From Aureobasidium sp. EXF-3400 (Eukaryota > Ascomycota > Dothideomycetes > Dothideales > Saccotheciaceae), in the NCBI GenBank assembly GCA_024195585.1, contig SWBL01000120.1, positions 62,001 to 126,000 on the forward strand: a stretch of DNA of 64,000 nt, given 5' to 3'. The stretch's first letter is position 1; each line of letters begins with the position of its first letter. Both the position numbers and the translations under genes were made by a program. Of this stretch, positions 22,805-33,977 are shown in pieces. The notes under the pieces are model-generated. The model saw only the letters and a program-made list of their open reading frames with translations, was not told where the DNA came from and searched no databases.

Positions 22805-23640
22805 AAGGAGCTTCACGATATTCTGTTCCCAAACAACGCTTTTCTCTTTATCCGATTTTCTGAAACACAAACTTCTCGAACGAAAAACAAATTGTCTCTC
22901 GGAGGGTGGAACATGCTCGCATCAGGAGATCGGGAAGTCAATCTCTGAAGGCTGCACAGGGGTGCATGGGACGGCGCTAGGGATGCATGGTTGAAATTTG
23001 AGTGATGGATGCTTTCTCGAATCAAAAATCACAAAAACATTTTTAAAACTCCAGACTTGTACACATGTGATCTCGTTTGCGATATGTGTCACAAGAAGGG
23101 AGGCTGAAGGCAGTGCCTGTGCAAGAAAGAATCTTCACGAGACGAGGTCTGGAAATGAAGAAAGTACTGAGATTCTTGGAATTGTGTTTCTTCAATAGAG
23201 AGAGAGAGAGAGTTTGCTAAGTAGGTTGTTTCTAGCAGGCCATCATTGAGAGGAATCAACGATCGAAACCAAGCATCAGAAGTCGAGCTTGAGGTTTGTC
23301 TGCAAAAGCAAACACGAAAGCAAGAAAGGCCCAGGACCTGGTCTTGAGCAGAATGAATGTATTCCATCCTCTGCTCCGACTCCCGTCGAGCGATCTGCAA
23401 ACCAGAAACTGCGATTCAGAATATGCACGCCATGGTTGGAATACAAGCACTGAGTCTTGGATCTGCGTTGAAAGGGCGCTGAGACTCCGAGCGAGTATGA
23501 TGCTGAGTACCACTTTGGCTTGGAGTCGTCCTTAGTAAGTGACGCCGCTGCAAACATGCTTGCTAGTAAGGCTGATATGAATCTGCTTGTCTGTTCGAAA
23601 AAGCGCACGCATGGAGCGTGGCGCGTACCATTGGCAGCAC
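22805..23640. other. convergent intergenic region
   Basis: This lies between the 3' ends of the YRA1 homologue (+) and UPF3 (-). Apart from a short GA repeat it shows no gene or structure. Confidence 0.5.
23197..23212 (+). repeat. (AG)n microsatellite
   Basis: A perfect run of eight AG dinucleotides lies in untranslated sequence between convergent genes. Confidence 0.9.
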
Positions 23641-25281
23641 TCATGTGGCATCCGCCTTGTTGCCGTTCGTAGCAACTGCTTGGCCATTACCATTGGTAGC
23701 AGCAGTGGTGTTGCCAGCAGCGGCACCACCTCTTGCACGACCTCCTCTGCCTCGGTTGGAAGCATTACCATTGGCACCTCTGGGGCTGTTATTAGCTGGG
23801 GCGTTGCGGCCGCCTTGGGACTGCTTGTCCCTGAACTCGAGTACTTCGACAGCGCCTTGAGCGACAGGGACACTTTTCTTGGACATGGCAGCCTTCAATC
23901 CCTCGTTGTCCTTGAACTCGGCCAGAGCGGTACCCTTGCGCTTGTCAATCTCGACCTTGATGACGGGACCGAATGCAGACAGAGCGGCGAGAAGAAGGGG
24001 CTCAGTCACACCCTGCGAAGCGTTTGCATGCTTGAGGTAGGCCTTTGTGGTGCTGCTGGCTGCGTTCGCTGAAGCCTTAGGTTGCCTGTTAGAAGGTGCT
24101 GGTGCCGAGGCAGGTGCTGGAGCAGTGCCACTGTTTCCTTTGGCAGCCTTGGGAGCCTTGGGTGTAGGCGGTTGAGCGGGTTTCTTGAGAATACCAGTCG
24201 GAGCAGGGGCTGCGGGCTTCGAGTTCTCCTGTGCAGCGTTCTGAGCGGCTGCCTTCTCCTTGTTGCGGCCAGACCTAGATTTAGCTGGTTTGGTTGAAGG
24301 AGCAGTAGCAGCGGTAGCATTAGCAACAGGCTCAACGGCTGGAGCAGGAGACGTTGTCTTGGAAGTGTTTGCTGGTGACGCATCCTTTGCGCCACGCTTG
24401 GTAGGAGGGTTTAGACCAAGATCCCTCTGTAGCATGGACTTGATGTTGTTGTTAGGAGCGGCACGATCGCGCTTGCGGCCAGAAGCAGGAGTAGCGGCAG
24501 CAGGTGGAGCAGGAGCGACAGGCTGAGCAGATTGATTTTTCTTGTCCTTTGCGAGGAGCTTGACGGGCTGTTTGGCATCGGACTTGTTGTCGCGGCCTCT
24601 ACCTGAAGACTTGTCTGCACTCTTCTCTTCCTTGTGTTTCTGATTGGCCCTAGCCTTGTTTTGTTTCTTCTCGCGCAAGTCGTCCAACAGAGGGGTAGAC
24701 GAAACCTTGTCCTTGGGCTTCTCTTGGGCGAGAGCCTGGTCGAGAGAGAGGGGCTTAGCGACAGGCTGAGTCTCGCGTTCGAGGAAGGCGATGAATTCGG
24801 GGTCTTGGTCGATTGTGCCTTGGCGGCCGTCCTGGCGTTGCTTGTTGGTAGGAATGCGCTGGTTGGGAGCAAAGGCAAGAGAGGGCAGAAGCTGCTTGAG
24901 CTGGGGATCCTTGTGGGAGCCTTTGGCATCGTGGAAGGTGAGCTGCAAGAAGTGGGCTTCGAAGGGCTTGATATGTTGGTCGTTGGTCAAATGGATGTAT
25001 GCGCGCGACTGCAGTGACAACTTTCCAGGAGCCTTTATCTTTCCGCAACGATAGTCCAGGTAGTCGATCTTGGTGCCAGGGACTTTCCAGTCTTCACCGA
25101 GGGTACTAAGGAACTCATCCTTGCTAAGGGCGGGAGGCAGACGACGCACGACGAGCTTCAGACGAGCAGCGTTCTTGGGCTGGTGGTTCTGCTTGGCGGC
25201 ATGTTGTGATTGAGAGTGACCAGAAGAGTCAGCATGATTGGCGCCCTTTTTGGCCAAAAGGACCATGGGCTTAGGCGGCAT
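23641..25281 (-). CDS. UPF3: nonsense-mediated decay factor Upf3
   Basis: A single uninterrupted frame gives 546 residues from ATG at 25281. Residues about 40-180 are the SMG4/UPF3 RRM-like domain (RLKLVVRRLPPALSKDEFL, DYRCGKIKAPGKLSLQSRAY, FLQLTFHDAKGSHKDP, then DPEFIAFLER), which contacts Upf2. A long Lys/Ala/Pro-rich disordered region follows. A second RRM-like segment lies near 425-480 (VTEPLLLAALSAFGPVIKVE, GTALAEFKDNEGLKAAM), then an RGG/Asn-rich tail. Upf3 links ribosomes stalled at premature stops to Upf1. The second RNA-binding segment is additional to the minimal yeast protein. Confidence 0.9.
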   Translation of the reverse strand: MPPKPMVLLAKKGANHADSSGHSQSQHAAKQNHQPKNAARLKLVVRRLPPALSKDEFLSTLGEDWKVPGTKIDYLDYRCGKIKAPGKLSLQSRAYIHLTNDQHIKPFEAHFLQLTFHDAKGSHKDPQLKQLLPSLAFAPNQRIPTNKQRQDGRQGTIDQDPEFIAFLERETQPVAKPLSLDQALAQEKPKDKVSSTPLLDDLREKKQNKARANQKHKEEKSADKSSGRGRDNKSDAKQPVKLLAKDKKNQSAQPVAPAPPAAATPASGRKRDRAAPNNNIKSMLQRDLGLNPPTKRGAKDASPANTSKTTSPAPAVEPVANATAATAPSTKPAKSRSGRNKEKAAAQNAAQENSKPAAPAPTGILKKPAQPPTPKAPKAAKGNSGTAPAPASAPAPSNRQPKASANAASSTTKAYLKHANASQGVTEPLLLAALSAFGPVIKVEIDKRKGTALAEFKDNEGLKAAMSKKSVPVAQGAVEVLEFRDKQSQGGRNAPANNSPRGANGNASNRGRGGRARGGAAAGNTTAATNGNGQAVATNGNKADAT

Positions 25282-25583
25282 TAGGAGCAGAGAAGGTAGA
25301 GGTGGGCGTGGTCATGAGGAACAGTCGGACGCAGGATAAGAAGGGCAAGAGCGCTGAAGCAACAGCATGTATCATCATGTGCCTGTGTGGAGAGGCTCTG
25401 GCTCTCTGATGGTCGCTGCCCGCCGCGGGAAGCCACGCACGGTCCACCCGCCCTCGCTCCCTCCTACCCACTCTCTGACGCCGCCGACCACCTTGCAACC
25501 ATCGCATTTTTTGTTCCTCCACGCCCCCTAAATCACTCTCGACGAACGACTCCCTCTCTTTGCCGTGGTCCGTCCAACAGAAC
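25282..25583. promoter_or_regulatory. 302-bp divergent promoter, UPF3 and SIT4
   Basis: The region separates two divergent start codons and is C-rich on the plus strand close to SIT4. No defined element was seen. Confidence 0.5.
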
Positions 25584-27032
25584 ATGGCCAGAGAAAGCCA
25601 AGTCCCCCAACCGGGTCCTGCCCGCCTGTCTCCCGGCGCTGGCCCCGACGAATGGCTCGAGCAGGCCAAGCAGTGCAAGTACCTGCCCGAGGCCGACATG
25701 AAGCGCCTGTGTGAGATCGTTAAAGAATGTCTGATGGAGGAGTCAAACATCCAACCAGTCAACACTCCTGTCACTGTCTGTGGTGACATTCACGGCCAAT
25801 TCTACGACCTCCTCGAGCTGTTCGCCGTCGCTGGTGGCATGCCTTGTGACAACAACCCAAACGAACCTCAGTCAGAAGCTCCGAAGCCTGAGCTTGCCAA
25901 ATCTCCTCTGCCTAAAGGCTTCTCCGCCGCCGATATCGAACCTCCCTCCACAATCAATGACCCCCGCGTCAAGCGCAAGATGAAGCGTCGCTTCCAGCGC
26001 GATAGTGCATACACTTCATCTGCCTCGAATGCCTCAGATGATGCCGGTGACGACCAAGAAGGAGATGATGGCCAAGAAGGAAGCGAACTCAGAGGTCGCG
26101 TGAGGAGTCGCAGCAGTGGTTCTGAACACAGAGGCCCCGTTGGGGGTGGCGACGTCGACGAATCAGATCAGGAAGACGAAGACGACAGTGACAGCGGAAT
26201 TGGCGGCAGTCCAGAAGCCTCCAGGAAAAAGCAACCCGGTTCCAGCAGCAACAACAACGGAAAGCAGAACTTCATTTTCCTCGGCGATTTTGTTGATCGT
26301 GGTTATTTCTCCCTCGAGACCTTTACTTTGCTCATGTGTCTGAAAGCCAAATTCCCGGATCGCATCACCCTTGTGCGCGGAAACCACGAGTCCAGACAGA
26401 TCACTCAGGTTTATGGTTTCTACGAAGAATGCCAGACCAAATATGGAAATGCCTCTGTCTGGAAGTCTTGCTGCCAGGTCTTTGATTTCCTTGCTCTTGC
26501 TGCAATCGTCGATGGCAAAGTGCTCTGTGTGCACGGTGGGTTGAGTCCTGAGATTCGTACATTGGACCAGATTCGTGTTGTTGCCAGAGCCCAGGAGATT
26601 CCCCACGAGGGCGCTTTCTGCGATTTAGTATGGAGTGATCCCGAGGAAGTTGATACATGGGCCGTCAGTCCCAGAGGTGCTGGTTGGCTGTTTGGTGATA
26701 AGGTCGCTACAGAGGTACGTCGATTTCTTGGGCTGTTGCCCTTGAACTCATATTTTGACTGACAATGACTCCAGTTCAACCACGTCAACGGCTTGCAATT
26801 GATCGCCCGCGCTCATCAACTGGTCAATGAAGGTTACAAATACCACTTCAAAAACCAAGATGTAGTGACTGTCTGGTCAGCACCGAACTACTGCTACCGC
26901 TGTGGTAACGTTGCCAGTATCATGACCCTTGGCGAGGATCTAGAACCAGACTTTACCATCTTCTCCGCTGTGCCGGACCACAGACGCGCCGTTCCCGCAG
27001 GCAGAGGAAGGACTGGAGAATACTTCTTGTAA
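25584..27032 (+). CDS. SIT4: PP6-type protein phosphatase Sit4 with large internal insert
   Basis: Exons 25584-26714 and 26775-27032 give 462 residues, against about 305 for human PP6. [13 protein letters not shown] at residue 31 marks the PP6/Sit4 class over PP2A or PP4. Metal-binding and catalytic motifs are complete: GDIHG (67-71), GDFVDRG (234-240) and RGNHES, then [10 protein letters not shown] and [11 protein letters not shown]. The protein ends YFL, the carboxymethylation tail. Residues 86-228 are an Asp/Glu/Ser/Arg-rich insert between GDIHG and GDFVDRG. It is in frame and stop-free, and its ends lack good splice sites. Sit4 acts in G1 progression and nutrient signalling. Confidence 0.93.
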
Positions 27033-27456
27033 TCATCCAATCGTCCGTCTCGGCTTTGTATGGCATATTTGCTAGACTCGTTTTATGCTTTTGATTTCTT
27101 TGGGCGCATTACGAAACGAAAGTGGAGTTTGGGATAGGCAACATGGATTCAACGAGGCAGCTTTGTTCCATGAAGGCGTTTTTGAGGTCGGTGGGTTCCA
27201 CTATGCACGTTAATGATCAATTCGAAATGATGCCAGCATTTTGGGAAGGAGGTGGGTCGATACAGTTTCTTTTTGCATCCAGATAAAGGGGCCATCTTGC
27301 TTCCCCTGCGTACGATATACTTTTGGCTTCTGTCCCTTTCCTTCCTTTGTTCAAGAACGACGAACGGCCAAGTTCTGCAAACTCGTGGAGTCTCTCATGC
27401 GTACCGTATGTTTGGGCATTGCTGAGTTAAGTTGTTTCAAAGCAGATTTCAAGACC
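27033..27456. other. intergenic region
   Basis: This is the 3' flank of SIT4 and the upstream region of the zinc-finger gene, both on the plus strand. No gene was seen. Confidence 0.45.
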
Positions 27457-28398
27457 ATGGCTGCACTGCCGACACAGTTGTTTTCTGGGCTCAAGATGAA
27501 GCATGGATTGCTTGTCTGCAGTCGAGACACGAAGACCAATCAAAAGATCTGGCAGCTTCTGCCTTTGGTGCCTGGCCTGCTCAACGCTTACAATACAGTA
27601 AGTCCAACCCCTCTTGAGGAATCTTTCTCATGAGTAGGAACACTCACGTGTGTGTATAGACAAACTTCGTCGACTTCGCTGTGCAATATGGTTGCGAACC
27701 AAGCGACGCTCCAGCAATCAAGAAGGCATACTTGGAGATCTGCAATGACATTGTCTTCCATTACGAGAAACACATGATTCTGTCTGTGTATGAAGGCTAC
27801 AACGAGGTATGTACCAAACAACTGTTAGCATATTTCCCTTGACTAATTGTTCCCTAGGTTGACTTCGAACAAGTTGCCGCAAAGACTGGCATCCAGAGTG
27901 CTGCCGACGCCCAGAAAGCTGTCAAGAGTGCTCTCTACAAAGGCTTGGATACTACTGAAATCAAGGATGCTGTGCTTGCGCTCCAGATGGCGAGCAGCGA
28001 AGTCTGCCAGTGGTCTAACTGTTCAAAGACGTTCTTGACACCTGGAGATCTTTTCGTGAGTATTGATTCCTCCCTGTCGATTGAGCTTCACCTTCTGATA
28101 TCCATCACAGGAGCATCTCAAGGCTCACATCGGCAGCAAGAAAACCAACGATCTCATCAACCGTTGCCGTTGGGCTGGCTGCACTTTTTCGGCAAGCTCT
28201 CGTTCGGGTTACACCGAGCATATGTACAAGCATGTCACAAACATGCGTGACCAAAAGTGTCCGCATTGTGACAAGACCTACATCAGAAGACAGCATTTGG
28301 CTTACCACATCAAGAAAAAACATCAGCTTGCTACCGTCACCCAAGATGATGATGCAGACGATGTTGGAGAGGAGGCCATGGATGAGTCTGCGGGATAG
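27457..28398 (+). CDS. C2H2 zinc-finger protein, unknown target
   Basis: Exons 27457-27597, 27660-27806, 27858-28055 and 28111-28398 give 257 residues. Three C2H2 fingers fill the C-terminal half: CQWSNCSKTF...FEHLKAH, CRWAGCTFSA...TEHMYKH and CPHCDKTYIRR...YHIKKKH, followed by an acidic tail (DDDADDVGEEAMDE). The N-terminal half is helical and matches no family I know. ATG at 27457 has a good context (AAGACCATGG). Exon 1 is also open in a second frame containing VVFWAQDEAWIACLQSRHED, so the true N-terminus needs transcript support. DNA binding is likely; regulatory role unknown. Confidence 0.75.
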
Positions 28399-28903
28399 GA
28401 CGAGCCTGAATGGGGAGCAGACACCCAGCGTATGGACGGTATAGCCATTTTTTGGCTTCGAGGGATGCGACGCCCTTGAAAAGTCTTGCAGTACCGTATG
28501 TACTCTTCAGAAAGAGTGTAACATGAATTCCAAGCCCACCTTCTTCGTTCTATGTCATCGGCCTTCGGACTGTTCATATAGTGCATGGATAAATGGTTCA
28601 GAAGTACAAGAAGAGTGGTGACGACGAGACCTGACTTCTTGAGGGTCTCACAAGACAAACTCAGGGTATAGCATATCCCCCTAAAAGTCGGCAGCCTTCT
28701 CTTGCGCGGATGATTCTTGGTGGAGAGTAATTATTCGAGGAGAGAGTGAAGTCGCACCTGCCTCTGCGATCAACACACCCCCCACCAAAAGACTTGGCAC
28801 GAGCATGTGGAAGGTGTGACGCCGACCTCGTCGTCTCCGAATCGCGAATCTACGGATTGAATATCCGAACTCGTTGTCAAATAGTCCACCACATACCGCA
28901 AAC
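28399..28903. other. intergenic region
   Basis: This is the 3' flank of the zinc-finger gene and the promoter and leader of NAA10. No other feature was seen. Confidence 0.45.
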
Positions 28904-29727
28904 ATGGATATCCGCGTACTCCGATCAGACGACATTCCTCATGTCCAGCAAACCAACATCACCAACCTTCCCGAAAACTACTTTTGCAAATACTACATGT
29001 ACCATGCCATGAGCTGGCCGCAACTCAGCTACGTCGCCGTCGATGTGTGTCGCCTTTCCGATTAAAACTACTCTTTCGATATACCTCTCTTGCTCATACT
29101 TTGTCTTCTTCTTTGTTTCCAGGTATCGCGCCCGCAAAAGACACCCTACGACCCACCCAAGATTGTCGGCTACGTTCTCGCAAAGATGGAGGAGGAGCCC
29201 AGCGATGGAATCCAGCACGGTCACATTACCTCGCTCAGTGTCATGCGCACGCATAGAAGACTAGGACTTGCAGAGAAGCTGATGAGACAAAGTCGTATGT
29301 TTCTCCGTGTCTCGTCTTGCAACGGACAACCTGCTGACGATCACCTTTCTGGCATACAGAACGAGCAATGGCAGAGACCTACGGCGCCAAGTACGTCTCA
29401 TTACACGTCCGCGTTTCCAACAAGGCTGCTCTCGCTCTCTACCGCGATACCCTGGGCTTCAAGGTCGACGGCACGGAAGCCAAATACTACGCCGACGGTG
29501 AAGACGCTTATGGCATGAAGATGAACCTCGATCACCTGAAGCCCAAACCCGGTGACTGGGATGATGAAGATTTCAAGCCAGAGGAGACCAGTGGTGACGC
29601 CGACGAGGGCGATGCAGTAGGCTCATTGGGGAACAACAAGGAGGAGCAAGAGCTGTTGAAGAAGGTCAAGGTTGGCCGTGGGCTCGGTGTTGGCGAACTG
29701 GTGGAGAAGAACGATTCTGCGGCTTAG
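28904..29727 (+). CDS. NAA10: NatA catalytic subunit, N-alpha-acetyltransferase 10
   Basis: Exons 28904-29044, 29123-29294 and 29360-29727 give 226 residues. [18 protein letters not shown] and [20 protein letters not shown] are classic Ard1/Naa10 N-terminal blocks. [20 protein letters not shown] holds the acetyl-CoA loop (RRLGLA in the Q/RxxGxG/A position). [20 protein letters not shown] and [12 protein letters not shown] complete the GNAT fold. The acidic tail is longer than in yeast. With Naa15 it acetylates Ser, Ala, Thr and Gly N-termini on the ribosome after Met removal. Confidence 0.95.
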
Positions 29728-29901
29728 ATGGGCCAGAAGGCATGATATGACAAAAAGCATAGCTTTGGAAAAGGATACAAAAGTACCTATCTTCCCTTTT
29801 CGATCTGGGAAGGAATCTAATTCTCCATTCTCAACCGTCATACGGACATCCGAGCATGGATTGGAACCTCGACGATGTGCAATTATGAAATGTAGAATAC
29901 C

Positions 29902-31274
29902 CTAGCGAGGTATGCTAAGCATACTCTGTACCCACCTTGCCATTTCCTTTGCTTCAGCTGACTCTGACGCAGCTTTCTTGAACAGAGCCTCCCAGTCTGT
30001 AATCTCGTGAAGATGCTTCTTCTCTAGCAGTTGAGCGAGATGCTCGCTTTGTTGAGTAGTGCTGTCTTTTGTCTTGAGTTGGGATCCAGTGACGGCTCCA
30101 TAACGTACATCCAAGCGGAACTTTTGCTGTCAGTATCTGCTTGAATGTTGATGGAGCAAGTTTAGTGACATACCTTTGCATCTGAGTAGTCGATCTCTCC
30201 CTCCTTCTGCTCTGGTCTCAGCGGTAGATCAGAAAAGGTGAATTGAGGCGTTTGCATATATGTCCATTCGAGACTCTGTTTTCATCTTCGTTAGCACCAT
30301 ACCCCTCGTGGACGGTGGCATTGATGACAAGAAAAACTTACGCTCAACTCAGCATGTCCCTTCTTGACCTCCTCAATCTCCAGACATTCATCTCCCAACT
30401 CCACCGCCTTTGCTGCACCTGAATACAACTCCTTGTACTCCCTCTGCACGTTCTGGATAAACTCATCGTTGTTCAGCAAAATGTTGCCTACAGGCGAGCT
30501 GACACTGTCCACGCTTCTACCCTTGATGTACGGCTTGGCCGGACTGCGTAGATAAGAAGAAATAACGTGCAGATTCGGACTATTCAGCAAAGCAGTTCCA
30601 TGATGCAATGCCCTTGCCCTAGTAAGCTTATATGCCGACCCCGATACTTTCAACGGGCGAATAGTCGCGCTCTGCCATGGAGTAGCATGAGTATCGTCGT
30701 CAGGTCCCCAAGTACCAGCAAAGTCAGAAGTCCCTTGGTCCAAGACAATATCATGGCGCTCGTTGACGCGAGACCTAGCAACACCGCAGGAACGTAGAGC
30801 GCGTGTGACCATTTCGGCATGTTTGTCGCGGGTGAAGGTGGCGGCTGGAGAAATCACCGTCCAGTTTACATTTCCGCCGTCGTGGAACACTGTACCGCCA
30901 CCGCTGCGTCTGCGTACTAAATCCACATCCCCCAAGCCTGGAGGTTCGTTCTCGATCCTAGAAGGCGAATTGGGACTCGTTTGTGCGGCATTGAGAAGCC
31001 CGAGATTTACTTCCAGCCATGGGTTTTGATTGCGTCCGATAATGACACTGGGTCGGTTGACATAGAGGAATAATATTGAAGAGTCCGGATGTGATTTTTG
31101 GAGCAGATAGTGCTCGATCGAGAGATTGATATAAGGGTCCGAACTCCGTGATATGTAGGATTGGACCGGTTGATCGAGATTTATACCATGATGATGAGCA
31201 GGACTGTAGCAGCGAGCACGTATACCGACGGGCGCAACAGAAATGCGGTGTGTCCAACACCGACGTAGAAGCAT
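29902..31274 (-). CDS. AIM22: mitochondrial lipoyltransferase / lipoate-protein ligase A family
   Basis: Exons 31274-30342, 30275-30174 and 30120-29902 give 417 residues. The start MLLRRCWTHRISVAPVGIRA is Arg-rich and uncharged otherwise, as expected of a mitochondrial presequence. The catalytic domain has RPSVIIGRNQNPWLEVN, RRRSGGGTVFHDGGNVNW (the RRxSGGGxVxHDxGNxN lipoate-binding loop) and KVSGSAYKLTRARALHHGT. The C-terminal accessory part contains EWTYMQTPQFTF. It should attach or transfer lipoate to 2-oxoacid dehydrogenases and glycine cleavage H protein, as yeast Aim22/Lip3 does; which donor it uses cannot be read from sequence. Confidence 0.88.
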
Positions 31275-31608
31275 GTACGATGAGATAACCTGATAATCGA
31301 ATGTGGACAATGAAGAAAGCTCGAGGTCGAAGTTGTTCTAGACTTCAAGGTCTTGGCATCAGATTCAGTGGTCTGCTAGTACCAAAGAAAGAACAGAATA
31401 ATTTAGAGTCCGTACGATTACAGTATCACTAAGCCCCATAGTAGAAGACAGCCGGGGGATTGCTTTTGAGGAAGAGATAGAGAGAAAAGAGATGCTAAAA
31501 CAAAAACAGAAGATGGTATCTCAATCAAGCGCTTCCCGAGAGACCTGGATAATGGCCGGCCCACAGTTCCCTCTGTCAAACACCTTGTTCTGTCGCATAG
31601 ACGCTCGT
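31275..31608. other. intergenic region
   Basis: This is the upstream region of the lipoate ligase and the 3' flank of the septin, both on the minus strand. No feature was seen. Confidence 0.45.
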
Positions 31609-32753
31609 CTAGTTGAATCCGTTCATGGTCATTCTGTTGCTGTTGCGGCTGAGCTCGCGGTCGGCGCTGGGGCTGATGGGTCTAAATCTCGTATAAGTAC
31701 TAGCACTAGAGGAGAAAATTAGGCAGACGCTCACCTGCTACCACCATGAGGACCAGCGGCGCTGCTCTCCTTGAGGGCAAGCAGCTGCTTGGCTCTGAAG
31801 GACTCGTAGTGGATCTGGCTAGTGGTCTCGATCAAGTCTTGCAAGTGGGTCTGGGTGAGGAAGTTGCGCAGGTAGATGAACTCGCAGTGGTTCTCATCTT
31901 CGACGTTGATCATGCCCCACTTGTTCTGTCTGCCACGGACGGCGCGACCGTTGATGTTAACAGTCTTGTCGCTACCGATGACGGCGAAGGGAATGAGGTT
32001 CTGGTCAGTGTGTCAGATATGGGCGCCTTTCTCTTTGTGACTGCCGGGTATTACCTTGATCTGCTGGTTGACGGCGGTCTCCTCGTGGTCGTACTCGTCG
32101 TTTTCGTAGGGGTAGAGGCGGATGTTGTGGAAGGCAAACTCGTCTCTGATTCTGTCCTTGAAAGCCTGGCGCTCCTCCAGAGTCAAGGCATCGGCCTTTG
32201 CAATGACGGGGACGACGTTGACAATCTCGCTCAACTTCTTCAGGACAACTATGTCGATGGGCTTGAGAGCGTGACCTGTGGGCTGGATGAAGTACAGGCA
32301 GCAGTGGATGCGGGTGTCTTGGATGTAGCGGTCGCGCTGAGCGGTGAGCTCCTTGCGCAAGTAGGCTGAGTGTTGGTCCTTGATGTACTTGACGATGGGG
32401 TCCCAGCATCTATCGTTGTTGACCAAGTCGCCATAGCCGGGAGTGTCGACAATGTTCAAGCGCAGACGAACGCCGTTCTCCTCAATAACGTGAGTGACGG
32501 GGTGGATTTCTGTGGTGGAGCGAGTCTGCTCGTCGGGAGTGAAGCGGCCCTTGGAGTCGATCAGGTGCGAGGCGAAGATGGTATTGATGAGGGTCGACTT
32601 GCCCAGACCAGTCTGACCAACACAGATGACATTGAACTGGAAGCCGCGCTTGAGGAGCTTCTTCTCAATCTGTTGGGTGATGCTGTCGAAACCGACGTGG
32701 CTCTTGGGGAAGATGGACGCTGTCTGCTGCGAGGATGCAGCGGCGGTGGCCAT
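31609..32753 (-). CDS. CDC10: septin of the Cdc10 class
   Basis: Exons 32753-32055, 32000-31735 and 31681-31609 give 345 residues. The short N-terminus ends at SHVGFDSITQQIEKKLLKRG, then the P-loop GQTGLGKS (46-53), switch DTPGYGD, the septin element QHSAYLRKELTAQRDRYIQD and AKAD. The end of the GTPase domain is WGMINVEDENHCEFIYLRN and THLQDLIETT. As in other Cdc10-class septins there is no long coiled coil. The last exon adds a Ser/Arg tail (RPISPSADRELSRNSN) closing MTMNGFN; without splicing the frame stops at once after GGSR. Septins form hetero-oligomeric filaments at septation sites. Confidence 0.93.
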
Positions 32754-33124
32754 TGTGGATGTGTTGGAGCGAGTGACGGAGCAAGAACAAATCAGCGCGA
32801 GGTAAAGACGGTCGGTAAGACGATGACGACGGAGATTGCAAGATGGGTGTAACAGAAGAGAACAGCAAGCGGTATACACCAAGGCGAGTCTGGGGCACAG
32901 GGTCTGTCTGTGGTAGCGAAAGGGGAAGCTGCGATGCACGGCCCCGACCACCGCTGAGCCCTCGGATGAGCTTTCCGAGTCTCTCGAAGCTGCGTAGTCC
33001 TGGGAACGCGCCACGGTTCGTCTCAGCACGTTTCTTGCTCCATCCGCGAATTCTGAGAAGTTGTCGATGCGATACGACTTGAGCAGCAATTAACAGTCTG
33101 CTCGCCTGTCCATATCAACTCACA
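32754..33124. promoter_or_regulatory. 371-bp divergent promoter, septin and mitochondrial L32
   Basis: The region must hold both promoters. The septin reading frame stays open some 110 codons upstream of its ATG, but that part lacks septin similarity and is taken as leader. Confidence 0.45.
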
Positions 33125-33697
33125 ATGTCGCTCCGCGCCGCGCCCTCGATGGGCTTCCTCCAGTCTTTCCTCGCTGTCGCCTCTGCATCTCTCCGCCCTG
33201 CTGGCCCCTCAAGGACCTTCCTCCCCATCGGCGCACGAACATGGCCCGCCCCTCTACTGCCCTCGATCGTCATTCCTATTCCTGGCCTCGTCTCGGATAT
33301 CTGGGAGTCAATCCTCAAGGCTGTGCCCAAGAAGAAGACGTCACACATGAAGAAGCGCCACCGACAGATGGCTGGCAAGGGTCTTAAGGATGTCACTTCG
33401 CTCAACAAGTGCTCTGGCTGTGGAAGAGTCAAGCGCGCACATTACCTGTGTCCTCACTGTGTCATGAGTATGTCGATGCTCTCTGGACTACTGCCTGGAG
33501 CGTGTTGCTGACAGATACTAGGCATCAAGAAGTGGTTCAGCAACGACTTCAGCCCCAAGAAGGAAAGGTCTGAGTGGACCGAGTGGGAGAAGGAGGACCA
33601 GCAGAAGAGACTGAACGAGAGACGCTACAAAGTTGATGAAGGCAGAGTCGATGAGTCCAAGGCTCAGTCGTCGACTGGCATTGTCGACAGAAAGTAG
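33125..33697 (+). CDS. MRPL32: mitochondrial ribosomal protein bL32m
   Basis: Exons 33125-33467 and 33522-33697 give 172 residues. An Arg/Ser/Ala-rich presequence (MSLRAAPSMGFLQSF) is followed by the bL32 core: VPKKKTSHMKKRHRQMAGKG, then CSGCGRVKRAHYLCPHC with the four zinc cysteines. In yeast, cleavage of MrpL32 by the m-AAA protease gates mitoribosome assembly; the presequence length here fits such processing. The Lys/Glu-rich tail is fungal. Confidence 0.93.
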
Positions 33698-33977
33698 GAG
33701 AGAAAGATAGTTGGGAGATGGTCGAGATGAGTGTATACCTGTATAGTTGTGGACACGGCGTTGTAAAAGGGACATGGGCATTTGCAGGTGTTTCTACTTG
33801 GGCAAAGGGAAAGAAGACGACTTCGCAGCGAGGCTTTCGACGAATTGACTGTATTATTACCAACTTGATCTCTCTTTCATGTGAATTTGTTCGCGAAGCC
33901 AACAGAGTGACCTCATCGATCAGCTCCAAACATTTCTCGCAGACTCGACAACCACCAAACCCAACACCTCCGACACC

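Noticed and set aside
25839..26268. SIT4 insert as a retained intron
   Set aside because: It is in frame and stop-free over about 430 bp, and neither end has a donor or acceptor that would rejoin the catalytic motifs.
32754..33089. Longer N-terminus for the septin
   Set aside because: The frame is open for about 110 codons but has no septin similarity and lacks an ATG that would improve the model; the ATG at 32753 gives a normal Cdc10-class length.
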